DNA of 62,067 nt. Origin: Stagonosporopsis chrysanthemi (Eukaryota; Ascomycota; Dothideomycetes; Pleosporales; Didymellaceae). Shown one piece after another: positions 1 through 9,576 of this stretch. Position 1 is the stretch's first letter, and every line of letters starts with the position of its first letter. The stretch lies in assembly GCA_022560025.1 (NCBI GenBank), contig JAFISE010000177.1, positions 1 to 62,067 on the forward strand, given 5' to 3'. The notes under the pieces were generated by a model. It saw only the letters and a list, made by a program, of their open reading frames with translations, was not told where the DNA came from and made no database searches. The position numbers and the translations under genes are program-made.

Positions 1-1050
1 TCGCCCCCAGACGCCGTCGAGCCGCCCGCGGGCCGCCGCATGCTGCACTCGGAGCTCGCCGCGAGCCGGTCGCGCGGCCTCCTGTCGTCGAGCGTGGGCG
101 CGCGGCCCGTCTTCAAGGACGACGAGTGGGACGACACGGACATGATTGGCAAGTTCGAGGAGGACCTGCTGCCGCACTCGCTCAGCGACCTGCTCACCCC
201 GCAGGAGAAGATGCGCCGCTTCTCGCGCGACCACGGCGACAGCGACACCAACTCCTTCTCCCAGCCGCTGTCCATGTCGCGCCTCGGCGCCTCGCCCACC
301 GCCTCCGACACGCGCTACGGCTCGCCGTCGGCTGCAGCCGCATCCCCCTCGCGCTTCCAGTCGCTGTGGGGTAAGCCCCGCCCCATGCCCGACACCCTCG
401 AGTCCGGCTCGCCCGGCGCCTCCGCCTTTGGCCACGTCGGCTCGCCCCTGCGCAACTCCAGCCTACACCCCGGCGCCTCGCCGTCCCTCCGCGCCCTGAC
501 CCGCCCCTCCTCGGGCGACACCAGCCCCTTCGTCTCGTCCCCGCCGCGCCAAGCCTCGATGAGCATGATCAGCCAGCAACTCCAACGCACCCGCATCTCC
601 TCGCGCGACGACGCCCCGCCCCCGACCTCCACCCCGCTGCACTACCCCCTCCCCACCTCCTCCCCGCACCACCCGAGCCTGCCCCGCCTCTCCTCCGCCG
701 GCGCCCCCGCCGCCTCCCGCCTCACCACCCTCGACCGCGCCCTCAGCAGCAGCAGCATCAGCCGCGAGCGCATCGACGAGGAACAGGGCCTGTTCAGCAT
801 GGAGGAGGAGGACGACGTCAAGAAGAGCCACGACGGCGCCAGCACCACGTCCAGCACGAGCAACAAGCGCCTCAGCGGCCTGAGCTGGGGGAGTGCGGGT
901 GGCAAGGGCAGCCCCAATCTGGCGCCTGTTGGGGGGACCGCGGCCGCAGGCCAGAAGACGGCGACGGCGACGGCGACGGCAATGGGGCCGTTGAGTGGGC
1001 TGGGGAGGACCGGGGTGTGGGGGGGTGGGAATACTGGGAGTGGTGCGTGA
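1..1050 (+). CDS. C-terminal part of a probable CCCH zinc-finger/ankyrin-type fungal protein (5' end outside window)
   Basis: The frame is open from base 1, so the true start lies upstream; the first ATG seen (position 40) is probably internal. The visible 350 residues are low-complexity: Ser/Pro/Ala-rich, with an acidic patch EEEDD near residue 265 counted from the ATG at 40, and a Gly/Ala/Thr-rich tail. No zinc finger or ankyrin repeat is in the window. The family guess rests on a short conserved-looking block (GLLSSSVGARPVF, then LLPHSLSDLLTPQEKMRRFSR) that I associate with the C-terminal tails of fungal CCCH/ankyrin RNA-binding proteins. That is recollection, not a search. Stop is TGA at 1048-1050. 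GC content is very high with C/G third positions, unlike the genes further right. Confidence 0.45.
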   Translation, partial: SPPDAVEPPAGRRMLHSELAASRSRGLLSSSVGARPVFKDDEWDDTDMIGKFEEDLLPHSLSDLLTPQEKMRRFSRDHGDSDTNSFSQPLSMSRLGASPTASDTRYGSPSAAAASPSRFQSLWGKPRPMPDTLESGSPGASAFGHVGSPLRNSSLHPGASPSLRALTRPSSGDTSPFVSSPPRQASMSMISQQLQRTRISSRDDAPPPTSTPLHYPLPTSSPHHPSLPRLSSAGAPAASRLTTLDRALSSSSISRERIDEEQGLFSMEEEDDVKKSHDGASTTSSTSNKRLSGLSWGSAGGKGSPNLAPVGGTAAAGQKTATATATAMGPLSGLGRTGVWGGGNTGSGA

Positions 1051-1893
1051 GGGACGTCGTCGGCATCGGCATCGGTATTGCCATCGGCATCGGCATTGGT
1101 TTTTGGCATCGAAGAAAAAAAATGGCATCTAAAAGTTGAGCGTCTACATGCGCTTCCTCCCTTTACCTTTACCCTGACCTTGACCTTTACCGTCACTTTT
1201 ACCGTCACCCTTAAGAGCACGATTGCTGGGATCTCCCCTCATCTACATTTGCATAAATGTCTTGCAATCCTGCAATCTTACGGCATTCCCGTTCTGGCAC
1301 GGGAAAGGCACGGGAAAGGCACAGAAAAGGCATGGAAAGAACAGCATAAGCAGAAATACAAGAAAAGCAAAAAAGCAGAAAAGCAAAAAAGCATGTTTAC
1401 GTTTTGCTACAGCATTCCTTGATAGGCATCTTAGATTGGATTGGACTAGATTGGATGAAAGTGTATATGCATAGACATACATACATACACACATACATAC
1501 ATATATACATACGTGAAAACATATAGAGAGCACAACTAATACAAGTCTACTGTAGTGTGGCGGTGCATAGAGAGAGAGAGAGGTAGATAGAGAGATAGAT
1601 AGATAGAAAACAAGAGTGACAAATAGATAAAGCAGCACTTCTTCGCCCTTTTCCTTTCCTTGAGTTAAGCACGCAAGGCGAGCAAGCAAGCAAGCAAGCA
1701 AGCAAAGCAAAGCATGTCAACGCGAGAAAACAAAGCGTGTCAACGCGAGAAAGCGGTCTAGACCATGATAGAGGCACAGAAGTTGCAGTAAAAGATCGAG
1801 TATCGTAGAATCGACCTCGACTTCATCGCGTTATATATATCATCATCAAGTCCTACACCTAAGTGCATTATATGCGCATCCCGATGCACTGCC
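1051..1893. repeat. Intergenic spacer rich in simple repeats
   Basis: Convergent spacer between the 3' ends of the first gene and MCM4. It holds an imperfect CATCGG hexamer run (about 1060-1100), a CATA-type tetranucleotide run (1475-1512), a GA/GATA run (1567-1606), an AGCA run (1681-1714) and a direct repeat TGTCAACGCGAGAAA at 1715-1729 and 1738-1752. Short ORFs here are by-products of the repeats. I see no gene. Confidence 0.75.
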
Positions 1894-4800
1894 CTAAAAC
1901 GCGCCAACAACCTTCTTCACCGTCCTGCGCGGCCCCTCGCCCGTGATCTGCACCTTGCCCTCGGCCTCGGCGGCGCGCAGCACCTCGAGAAACTCGTTGT
2001 TCTCGACCGTCTCGCCGGCGCCCTCGCGAATGTGCTTGGCCAGCTCGGCCATGCGGACGCTCTGGCCGGCGCCCGCCAGCTCGTCGAGGGCAGCCAGCAC
2101 CGCGCGCTTGAGGTCCTCCTTGCGGCGGCGGTCGCCCGTCGACGTGCCCTCGGTCAGCAGCGACATGTCGATGAGGCCTGTGCGGGCGTCGGTGGCCGCC
2201 TGCTTGAGGGCCGACTTGATCAGGCGGACGGCCTCGAGCACGTCGGCGGCTGTGACTTCCTGCGACAGGCGCAGCTTGGCATGCGCTTCGGCGAGGCGGA
2301 TCATCGACTCGAGTTGGCGGGTTGTGGCGGTGATGCGGCGCTCCTGCGAGCGGATGTCTGCTCCGAGCGCGCGCATGGCTACGTAGGCGTCTACGAGCGC
2401 CTTTTGGGCCGGCTCGGTGATCTTGGGGTGGATGTTCGTCCGTGCGTACGAGATGTATGCCGTCAGGAACTCAACAGGGAGGATCTCGCTCTTAGAGGCG
2501 TTGTCTGGCGTGTCTTCAAGGTACATGCCAACCAAGTGGCGGGCGAGGCGGCGATCGGCCTGCTCGTCGATGCGGTCCAAGACCAGGTACACAAGATCGA
2601 AACGAGAGAGGAGCGTTGGTGGGAGATCGATGTTCTGCGGTACGGGAAGGTTGACGTTGTATTTCGATCCGATAGGGTTGGCGGAAGCAAGGATAGAGCT
2701 GCGGGCATTGAGCGTGGTGATGATACCTGCCTTTGCAATGGAGACAGTCTGCTGTTCCATAACCTCGTGCAAGACAGAACGAGTAGATTCCGACATCTTG
2801 TCGAACTCGTCAATGCAGCATACACCGCCATCAGACAGAACCAACGCACCCGACTCCAGGACCAGCTGACGAGTCTCGGGGTCGCGGGTGACGTACGCCG
2901 TCAGACCCACGGCCGAGGAGCCCTTTCCAGAAGTGTACACACCGCGCGGTGCAATTCTGTGCACGTACTGCAGGATTTGCGATTTCGAGGTTGAAGGGTC
3001 ACCGCAGAGCAAGATGTTGATGTCTCCTCGGTATTTCGGACTACCACCCTTCTCGAATTGTTTGTTGGTTCCACCAAACAGCTGGAGGAGAATGCCCTTC
3101 TTCACATCGTCCATTTCGTAGATGCTAGGCGCTAGCGAACGCGAGAGGAGTTCGTAAACATCAGGGCGCGCCGCTGTCGCCTTGATTTTTGCCTCTTCTT
3201 CTTCTGAGACCTTGCGTGTCTCTTCGATGTCACCAGCGGCGTGCTCAGCAAGCTCCTCCTCGATAGTCGACACATCGATACCCATGCGCTTCTTGTCGAC
3301 CTTCTGGATGTGCAGAGCGTCGACATAGGTCTTGAAGATGTTCTTGACTGACCGCTGGCGAGGGTTGATGCGAACTTGGTTGCACTTGAAGATACCGGTG
3401 ATCTCGACTCGGTCACCAGCTTTGCATACGTCCACGAGTTCATCATAGGCGCAGAGCGAGACCGAGTGCGGCGTCTGACCATCGGGCACGTTGTCCGGTG
3501 TCTCTTGCAGCTTGATAACCTGTTTGTTCGCGAACCCGGATCGGTTGTGTACAATCTGCATGGAATTGGGCGACTCGCAAACAGCGCGAGGACATTTGGT
3601 AGGCTCAGTGATCTTGCCACGGTCGATATCGACTCGGACAGAGTGATTGCAGACGGCGCATTTGAAGAAAGCTAAACAAGTCAGCGGTGATCCCGTAGCT
3701 CGAACGCTTCTACTTACCATCCTTCATATCCGGGATGATTGGTGTGGTCCTGATAACGAGCCCCTTCACACTGACAAGTTTATCCATGTCTGCGGGGTTC
3801 AGCTCGCGCAGGTTGATCGTGTTATCCAGGCCAAAAGGTCTGACGTTGTAAGTCTTCTGATCAACCTCGCTGACCAGGTTCGGGATGTCTGCAAACGGAG
3901 CGGGTGACGGTGCACCGGGTGTAGGCGCGTCAGAGCTCAGCATCGGCGGTAGAGAGCTAGAATCGCGGGCTCTGGGTTGCGCACTGCGCTGCTGCTGTGA
4001 AAGCTGGACCCTCATTTCAGCCATACGCTTCTCTGCAAGCTCGAGCATCACATCCTTGATGGCCACATCCATGATTGGGATGATCTCATTGGGGTATGCT
4101 TGCAACTGATGCCACAACTTTCTTGTTGGCGGGTACGACTTCAGATTGCGTGCGTCAAGATTGAGGGGCGTGATACCAAGCTCAAGCATCATCTTCATCA
4201 AGTCGACATATTCCCGAGTCATAGCTGGGTGCTCGGCAGGTAGGCTCATGCCCTCTTCAAGCTCGCCGTCCTGGATCAAGCGGTATTTCCTTTGGAAGTT
4301 CATCAAGAAATCTTTCATGGCATGTCTAGCGTCTACCAGAGAGACGTTGGTTCCCCAAATGATACGTGAGGTGTTACCACCTAGAGCGTCTGCATCTGAG
4401 GTGTCTGGGTTCATATTGGAGAAAGTCGCAGCATCAGAAGCATCACCAACAGCCATGCCGTGTTCGTCGACGAACATCCTGCGGCGTGGGCCAGCTGCTG
4501 AGCTTGCGCCAAAGACATCAGAGTGGATGTCACTTCTCCTATGACGAGCCGCTGACTCTGAGCCGCGGACGAAAAGGGCACTGCTGCTGCTTCGAGGATC
4601 GTTGTTCTGCGCGTTGCGGGCGCGACCAGGGCTGGAACTAGATGCATAGTGGATGGGAGACGAGTCTGAAGCAATCAATACCACTCTAGCACTAGATAAA
4701 ACATCTATTCATACCTCCAATATTCAGGGCACTAGCTTTTGGCGTTGCGCCGCCATCACTCTCAGCTGCGTCCCCAGCAGAACCCTGCGCAGGCGACGAG

Positions 4801-5045
4801 CGGAAAAACAACGGAGACTGCGATTGTGTCGAGTCCGTCTGCAGCCTCGATCCACTCGGTGTTGCTAGTACTCCGCGCGACGAAGCCTGCGACACCTCTG
4901 ACTGGAGCTGGTCGTCAGCGCCCATCGGCGCAGGGCTAGAAGGGATTGCAGAATTCCGTGTTGCTCTTCTTGGTGTGGCAGAGGCAGAGGAGCGCTGCGT
5001 GCGCCGCTTGGTAGGGGACGACATTTCCGCGCTGTGGTGCTCCAA
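1894..5045 (-). CDS. MCM4: DNA replication licensing factor MCM4 (MCM2-7 helicase subunit)
   Basis: Three exons, complement(1894-3671, 3718-4665, 4715-5045), give 1018 residues. Introns are 46 bp (donor GTAAGT) and 49 bp (donor GTATGA); phases join cleanly at ...MKD/AFFKC... and ...NIG/DSSPI.... Seen: a Ser/Pro-rich N-terminus, an MCM N-terminal domain, a zinc motif with Cys 431, 434, 453 and 458, Walker A GDPSTSKSQ (about 650), Walker B CIDEFDKM (about 712), arginine-finger SRFD (about 781) and a C-terminal winged-helix-like end. MCM4 is a subunit of the hexameric CMG helicase core loaded at origins in G1; its N-terminal tail is normally phosphorylated by Dbf4-dependent kinase, and this tail is rich in SP/SS sites. 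The ATG at 5045 was chosen; a second in-frame ATG (MSSPTKRR) follows at 5024 and could be used instead. MluI cell-cycle boxes lie just upstream. Confidence 0.96.
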
Positions 5046-5103
5046 CTGGAACGATAGCAGCGTCTGAGCAATAGAAGAAGATGGTGAGGGTGGGCTACTG
5101 TTG

Positions 5104-5120
5104 ACGCGTTACGCACGCGT
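5104..5120. promoter_or_regulatory. Two MluI cell-cycle boxes (ACGCGT) in the MCM4/cofactor A divergent promoter
   Basis: ACGCGT occurs at 5104-5109 and again at 5115-5120, 59 to 75 bases upstream of the MCM4 start and about 210 bases from the cofactor A start. ACGCGT is the binding site of MBF (Mbp1/Swi6 type) in ascomycetes, which drives G1/S genes including MCM genes. The whole divergent promoter is only 284 bases (5046-5329). Function here is inferred from the motif and its position. Confidence 0.7.
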
Positions 5121-5329
5121 GGAAGGAGGTGGAGCGCGTAAAGTGGTTGTCCTTACCGAATGCGGAAAGGTGCTTTCCCTTATCGATCGCCCCGCGATGA
5201 AATATCGTCGGCCAGGGCAACAAACATACGGCGACTGACAAGGCAGCTACTTGTATATAACAAAACCACCGACCGAGAAGAGAATCAATTCACACTTTCA
5301 ATCCGCATGCTATATCTCGAAAACGCAAC

Positions 5330-5771
5330 ATGGCACCACCCTCAAAGCTCGCGGTTGCGACTGGCTCCGTCTCGCGGTTGGTGAAGGAGGAAGCTAGTTA
5401 CCACAAGGAGCTTGTGCAGCAAGGAGAGCGCATTAAAAAGCTCGAAGCCAGCGAGGGCGACGAAAATAAGGAATACACACTGAGGCAAGAGGTGAGTATT
5501 CGAACTCCTCCGAAACCCCAATGGTCTGACACGAAGACAGAGGCAAGCACTCCAGGAAACCCAGAACGTCTTTCCAGCTATTCGCTCGAGGATTGAACAG
5601 GCACTCGAGAAGCTTGAGGCCGAGCTGGTAAGTCGTAGGTCTGCTGTGGGCGCAACAGTTACTGATTGTGAATAGGAGAACAGCAAGGAGTCCGGCGGTA
5701 ACGCGGAGGAGATCAAGAAGGCAGAGGAAGCTCATGCAGCTGGAAAGAAGGTTGTTGCTGGAGCATCATAA
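5330..5771 (+). CDS. Tubulin-folding cofactor A
   Basis: Three exons, 5330-5491, 5541-5627 and 5676-5771, encode 114 residues. Both introns are 48-49 bp with GTGAGT and GTAAGT donors and CAG/TAG acceptors. The start MAPPSKLAVATGSVSRLVKEE, the following YHKE and the predicted two long amphipathic helices (residues about 10-50 and 55-85) match cofactor A (TBCA/Rbl2/Alp31), a small three-helix chaperone that captures folded beta-tubulin before assembly of the alpha/beta dimer. Length agrees with the family (about 105-120). The last exon is Lys/Glu/Ala-rich. It shares its promoter with MCM4 and is convergent with the THO subunit gene, 116 bp away. Confidence 0.9.
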
Positions 5772-5887
5772 GATCCAAGAGACCGGGTATGAAGTATGAT
5801 TGATGAAGAAATGCTCCCGATGACCACCTGCCTGAACACCGCGCTATGCAACAAGTACGACAATGAACGTGAACGATCAGTCCCCGC

Positions 5888-6982
5888 TCATGATTCGTCC
5901 ATCTTGTCCGATGAAGCTTGGCCATCATCCTCACCTTCCTCCAGATCCTCTCCCTCGTCGATGCCGTCTGAGTCCTCAGCCTGTGCGTCTCCTTGGGGCA
6001 CGCCCTCTGCCATTAATGTGTCGTCTTGGCCCGATGATCGTGTAGGTGACGGAGCAACACTCACGTCCCTCGACAGAGGTTTCAATCTGTCATGCGAAGG
6101 CACCTTGAGAGATTGCGACCCTTCACCACTTTGGCTGACATGGATTGGCGTCATTCCACCGTCTGGTCTTGGAGTGCCAACATGGCTAACATCACCCCTA
6201 GATGTGCTGCCCTCGCCTTCTCCATCCTCATCGCCGTCCTTCATCATGCCCTCTTTGCGCTCGGCCTCCTCTTTCTCGTCCTTGATCATGCGCAGCATCT
6301 CCCTCGCCTCTTCTTCGATGCGGCCAAATTGTATGCGTCTCTCTTCCCACGTGTTCTTCGCTGACCGGACCTCGCGCTCAAGATCTGCAATCTCCTCGTC
6401 CAGCCTCTCATGCGCCTGCTTTTGTTCGTCGCGCGGTTTCAGCATCTTGCTGCTTGTGATTTTCTCGGTCAACTCGTCGTAAGTCTTACGCACAGCGAGT
6501 GTCTCTTTCGCGTCAACAAGCTTCAGCCGTAGCTCTTCTATGGTATCCCTAACGTGATGCTGCTTCGCCGTAATGCCGTCCTTCTCAACTGCGTAACGGT
6601 CGCGCTCGGTGTGATTGCTGTTAGTTGTGAATTCAAACCGGAGAATCGCGTAATCCAGCATCGATAGCTCGTTCATGATGTTCTCTCGCCAAGTTTCGAT
6701 CTTGCGCGCTTGTTGCTCGCGCTCGGCTACCTGAGCAGCAGCCTCCTCATCGGCTGCGGCGGCATCTGGAGGCGGCGATGGAAGCAGTTTTGGTCGCGCA
6801 GTATCGAAGAAGTTCTCTTTCAGCAGGCGACCGGCAACCTGTTGGTATGGTCGAGCCTCGACGGCTAGTAGTCGGGATACGTTGTGAAGCGCATCTGCCA
6901 AAGTCAATGGGGGACTTCGAATGGCCGATATGCACATACCTTCTTCGGCTTGCGGAAGAAGCGTCCAGTCTGTGACTGCCAT
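5888..6982 (-). CDS. THO complex subunit 7 homologue (mRNA transcription/export)
   Basis: Two exons, complement(5888-6894, 6940-6982), 349 residues. The 45 bp intron (donor GTATGT, acceptor CAG) joins MAVTDWTLLPQAEE to DALHNVSRLLAVEARPYQQV, the expected short first exon. The N-terminal half is helical and coiled-coil with the THOC7/Mft1-like block (LL..E.RP....A.R.L, then a long Glu/Lys/Arg heptad region at about residues 80-220). The C-terminal 130 residues are acidic and disordered. THO couples transcription elongation to mRNP packaging and export in the nucleus. If translation began upstream through the intron the product would be longer, but splicing restores a family-like N-terminus. Divergent from elongin A. 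Confidence 0.82.
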   Translation of the reverse strand: MAVTDWTLLPQAEEGMCISAIRSPPLTLADALHNVSRLLAVEARPYQQVAGRLLKENFFDTARPKLLPSPPPDAAAADEEAAAQVAEREQQARKIETWRENIMNELSMLDYAILRFEFTTNSNHTERDRYAVEKDGITAKQHHVRDTIEELRLKLVDAKETLAVRKTYDELTEKITSSKMLKPRDEQKQAHERLDEEIADLEREVRSAKNTWEERRIQFGRIEEEAREMLRMIKDEKEEAERKEGMMKDGDEDGEGEGSTSRGDVSHVGTPRPDGGMTPIHVSQSGEGSQSLKVPSHDRLKPLSRDVSVAPSPTRSSGQDDTLMAEGVPQGDAQAEDSDGIDEGEDLEEGEDDGQASSDKMDES

Positions 6983-7441
6983 CTTTGGCGGGATGAATGA
7001 GCGAGATACTTCGTCGTTTGGGCTGAGTGTCGAAGTTCGCGCAACGCATCGAAGACCGAGAAGCATGGGCCAGACGCTAGACAGGGATACCGCTGCTCGC
7101 CCGTGGATCCAACGTCACCCTGCTCGATTGCGCCTCGACACATGTTCATTGTTCTTGACATCTTCTCCGGCCTGCCCTGTCACTCACGACACGACTTTCA
7201 CCCCTGAACTCGCCAGAATGCCGAACGCGCGGTGAATATTTTTGGACCCTTCAAGCTCGAACCACAGGTCCTGCGTACCAAAAAGCAACGGCCCTCACCA
7301 AAGCCATTTCAACGTCGCACTTGCACTTCGCGCGCCCATCGCTACGTCTTTCTACCACCTTAATCGCTTAGCGGTTGCTTTCATTAGGGTATTTCCCGCC
7401 TGTCTCACTCCGGCTGTTGAATTCCTACCGACCACGTCACG
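6983..7441. promoter_or_regulatory. Divergent spacer, THO subunit 7 / elongin A
   Basis: 459 bases between two divergent start codons, so it should hold both promoters and 5' leaders. Pyrimidine-rich stretches lie in the last 200 bases before the elongin A ATG. I see no recognisable operator. Confidence 0.5.
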
Positions 7442-8347
7442 ATGCCGGTGCCTTCTCTCTACGAGCTTGCAAGGCAGCGCCTCATCCGGAACATCAATAT
7501 GCTCACAGACATTGGCGATCTACCATACTCTTTCCTGGAGCCTGTTCTTCGTCACATACAGAACCCCACGCAGTTGCAGGAGCTCGAGGAGAACTGCCCG
7601 CAAATTCAGGGTGAGACGAAGGAGATCTGGAAGAGGTTCATCAAGCGAGATGTTCCGGACTGGGAACAGAAGCCGCATACTCCCCGCGACGACAAGAACT
7701 GGAGCAAAGTGTACCGGAAGCTTATAAGAGACGCGGAGAAGGAGAAGCTCGATCAGGAGAATCAGCTGAAGCAGAGCATGAAGGCGCTCCAGGCGGGCAG
7801 AGAAGACAACAAGACTGTCATAATGACGACTCATAAGAGCTATGGGCGCACGAGTGGTCATTGGTCAACTGGTGGTAGGGATTTCGGGCGCTCTGCTCCG
7901 CCTACAAAGACTGGAAAGGTCGCGATGGACAAGCTGAAGAGGGGCATGTTCGACCGCAACCAAGCTCGAACCAAAGCTATCCAGACGCCACAACATCAAC
8001 TGGCCATGAGGAAGAGCATGGTATCCGCAATTCCAGAGCGACTGGTCAGAATGGCCCAGCAAGAAGCCCCAAAGTCGATGGTGCTGTCGAAACAGGCATC
8101 CGCTTCTGCTGCTGAGAAACGAGTACCCAAGCCAGCTGCGATTCAGCAAAACATAAAGAAGAGACCACCGCCTTCGGTAGGTTCCCAAGAGAGCGCGCCA
8201 CAGGCCCGGCCGTCGCTGCCAGCTGGTCAGCATTTCAACGCGCCCAGGCTCAAACCGACTGCTCATGGTGTTGGGACTGCGTCTGCCCCGAAGAGAAAGC
8301 GTGAGGGGTCTAGCATGTTCCAACCCTCTAAACAGCGGAGGATGTAA
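7442..8347 (+). CDS. ELA1: Elongin A (RNA polymerase II transcription factor SIII subunit A)
   Basis: Single exon, 301 residues. The N-terminus contains the elongin A domain: a BC-box-like start (VPSLYELARQRLIRN, residues 3-17) that binds elongin C, followed by an F-box-like helix set (LPYSFLEPVLRHIQNPTQL) and the IWKRF block. The rest is basic and disordered (Lys/Arg/Gln/Pro-rich, PKRKRE near the end as a likely nuclear signal). Elongin A stimulates elongation and forms, with elongin C and a cullin, the ligase that removes stalled RNA polymerase II. Length fits fungal Ela1 proteins. The ATG at 7442 follows a long leader and gives the conserved start directly. Confidence 0.92.
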   Translation: MPVPSLYELARQRLIRNINMLTDIGDLPYSFLEPVLRHIQNPTQLQELEENCPQIQGETKEIWKRFIKRDVPDWEQKPHTPRDDKNWSKVYRKLIRDAEKEKLDQENQLKQSMKALQAGREDNKTVIMTTHKSYGRTSGHWSTGGRDFGRSAPPTKTGKVAMDKLKRGMFDRNQARTKAIQTPQHQLAMRKSMVSAIPERLVRMAQQEAPKSMVLSKQASASAAEKRVPKPAAIQQNIKKRPPPSVGSQESAPQARPSLPAGQHFNAPRLKPTAHGVGTASAPKRKREGSSMFQPSKQRRM

Positions 8348-9576
8348 ACTGACTTTGAATATCTGTCTCTGACGGATAACTGTGGGTTCGTTATGGCGTT
8401 GTATCTCGCAAATGTTGTCTTCTCGTGTCGGTTATGGCGATCAAGAGATGCAACACTGGAGTTCTGATATATGGAAGACTCGAGGGCATGTTACTGCATT
8501 GCACGGCGTTGGAGGATGAGGTTGCATGACCAAGAATGGGCTCATTTGAGTAATGGAGTTGATAGATAACAATCGTTCATCGTTCGAGCAGACAAATGGC
8601 TACACTATGCTTCAAGCGGCAGTTTGTGGTTCTGAAGTTCTGTTTGTAGAATCCAGTGCGAGCTTAGTGTTCTTTAATGCTTGTGCAGGTGTTGGAAGTT
8701 GCCTCCGAAGTGAGCGATGACGTGGAAAGGCAGGTCCAGCTCGGCGGTCGCGCACACCTACTGCTCTGCCACACATGCATCTATCCCAGCGCAAGATTCA
8801 CAACGGCATCACAGACATCAAGACAACTCCAGAGGACTTGCAAACGATACTCGGAGCGATACGGCAAGAGATTGCTTCTCTTGAATTTTGAACAAATAAT
8901 CTGACTGTAACTTGGTGTGCGTTCCGCATGCTAAGCTACTGGCAGGCACAAGCAAAATTCCTCCTAAGGTTCACGCTGACAAAGAACGACTTGTTCAAAA
9001 TCGAGCGACGGCTACTGCTGGAATGGAGGTCATGTGTCTCGGCCATTCAGCCTGTGCTATTGTCTGAAAGAGTATCCCGTAGCAGCATCGGTGTTCGAAC
9101 GCACGTTCAAATCTAGTTGAACCTGATCGCTTTCCCTATAACGATTGGACCTATGTCTTCGTTGCCAGCCTGTTATCCTTTTCCAACACTCCCAACTTCT
9201 CAGTCATGAAAGAACTGTCGACCGCAGCATTGAGGCTACCCAAGGACTTGTGGGTAAGAGCCGCGCCTGCTTGATGATCGACCGGATTCCATATGAGGAC
9301 TATCATTCTCATAGTAAGAGCTGACTTTCAACAACGATGCGACGAAGTCAGCTGAGGACCTTTGTGTTCTCACACTACCAAGGCGCACTAGCTTTATCTG
9401 TTGCCCGTTCGTATCGGACCAGGGTTGTGCCGTGGCGGCAACAGAGTGCGGGGTTCGGTTCGCGCTTTCCCCGGGATCCGCTTTTGCAGAACGAGGCCTG
9501 CTCGCGGAGGCTGCAGGTACATGTTGCGTGCGCATAATCCTCAGTTACCCGATTAGCACTGCCCAACGATCATGAG
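8348..9576. other. Intergenic region without a recognised gene
   Basis: About 1.2 kb between elongin A and the Zn2Cys6 regulator. Both strands have only short ORFs without family features or sensible codon use. I found no tRNA cloverleaf and no transposon ends. It should contain the elongin A terminator and the promoter of the regulator. Confidence 0.6.

Noticed and set aside
463..1220. Long minus-strand ORFs opposite the first gene
   Set aside because: High-GC shadow frames with Arg/Ala/Gly or Pro-rich content; the plus-strand frame has the sensible protein composition and a conserved-looking block.
1078..1474. Small plus-strand ORFs in the first spacer
   Set aside because: Made of simple repeats (Thr/Leu and Lys runs) with no features of a gene.
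2032..2994. 320-codon plus-strand ORF over MCM4
   Set aside because: Overlaps the catalytic part of MCM4 on the other strand and has no recognisable domain.
9080..9120. TTCGAAC / TTCAAATC words resembling a tRNA B box
   Set aside because: No matching acceptor stem, A box or cloverleaf could be folded around them.
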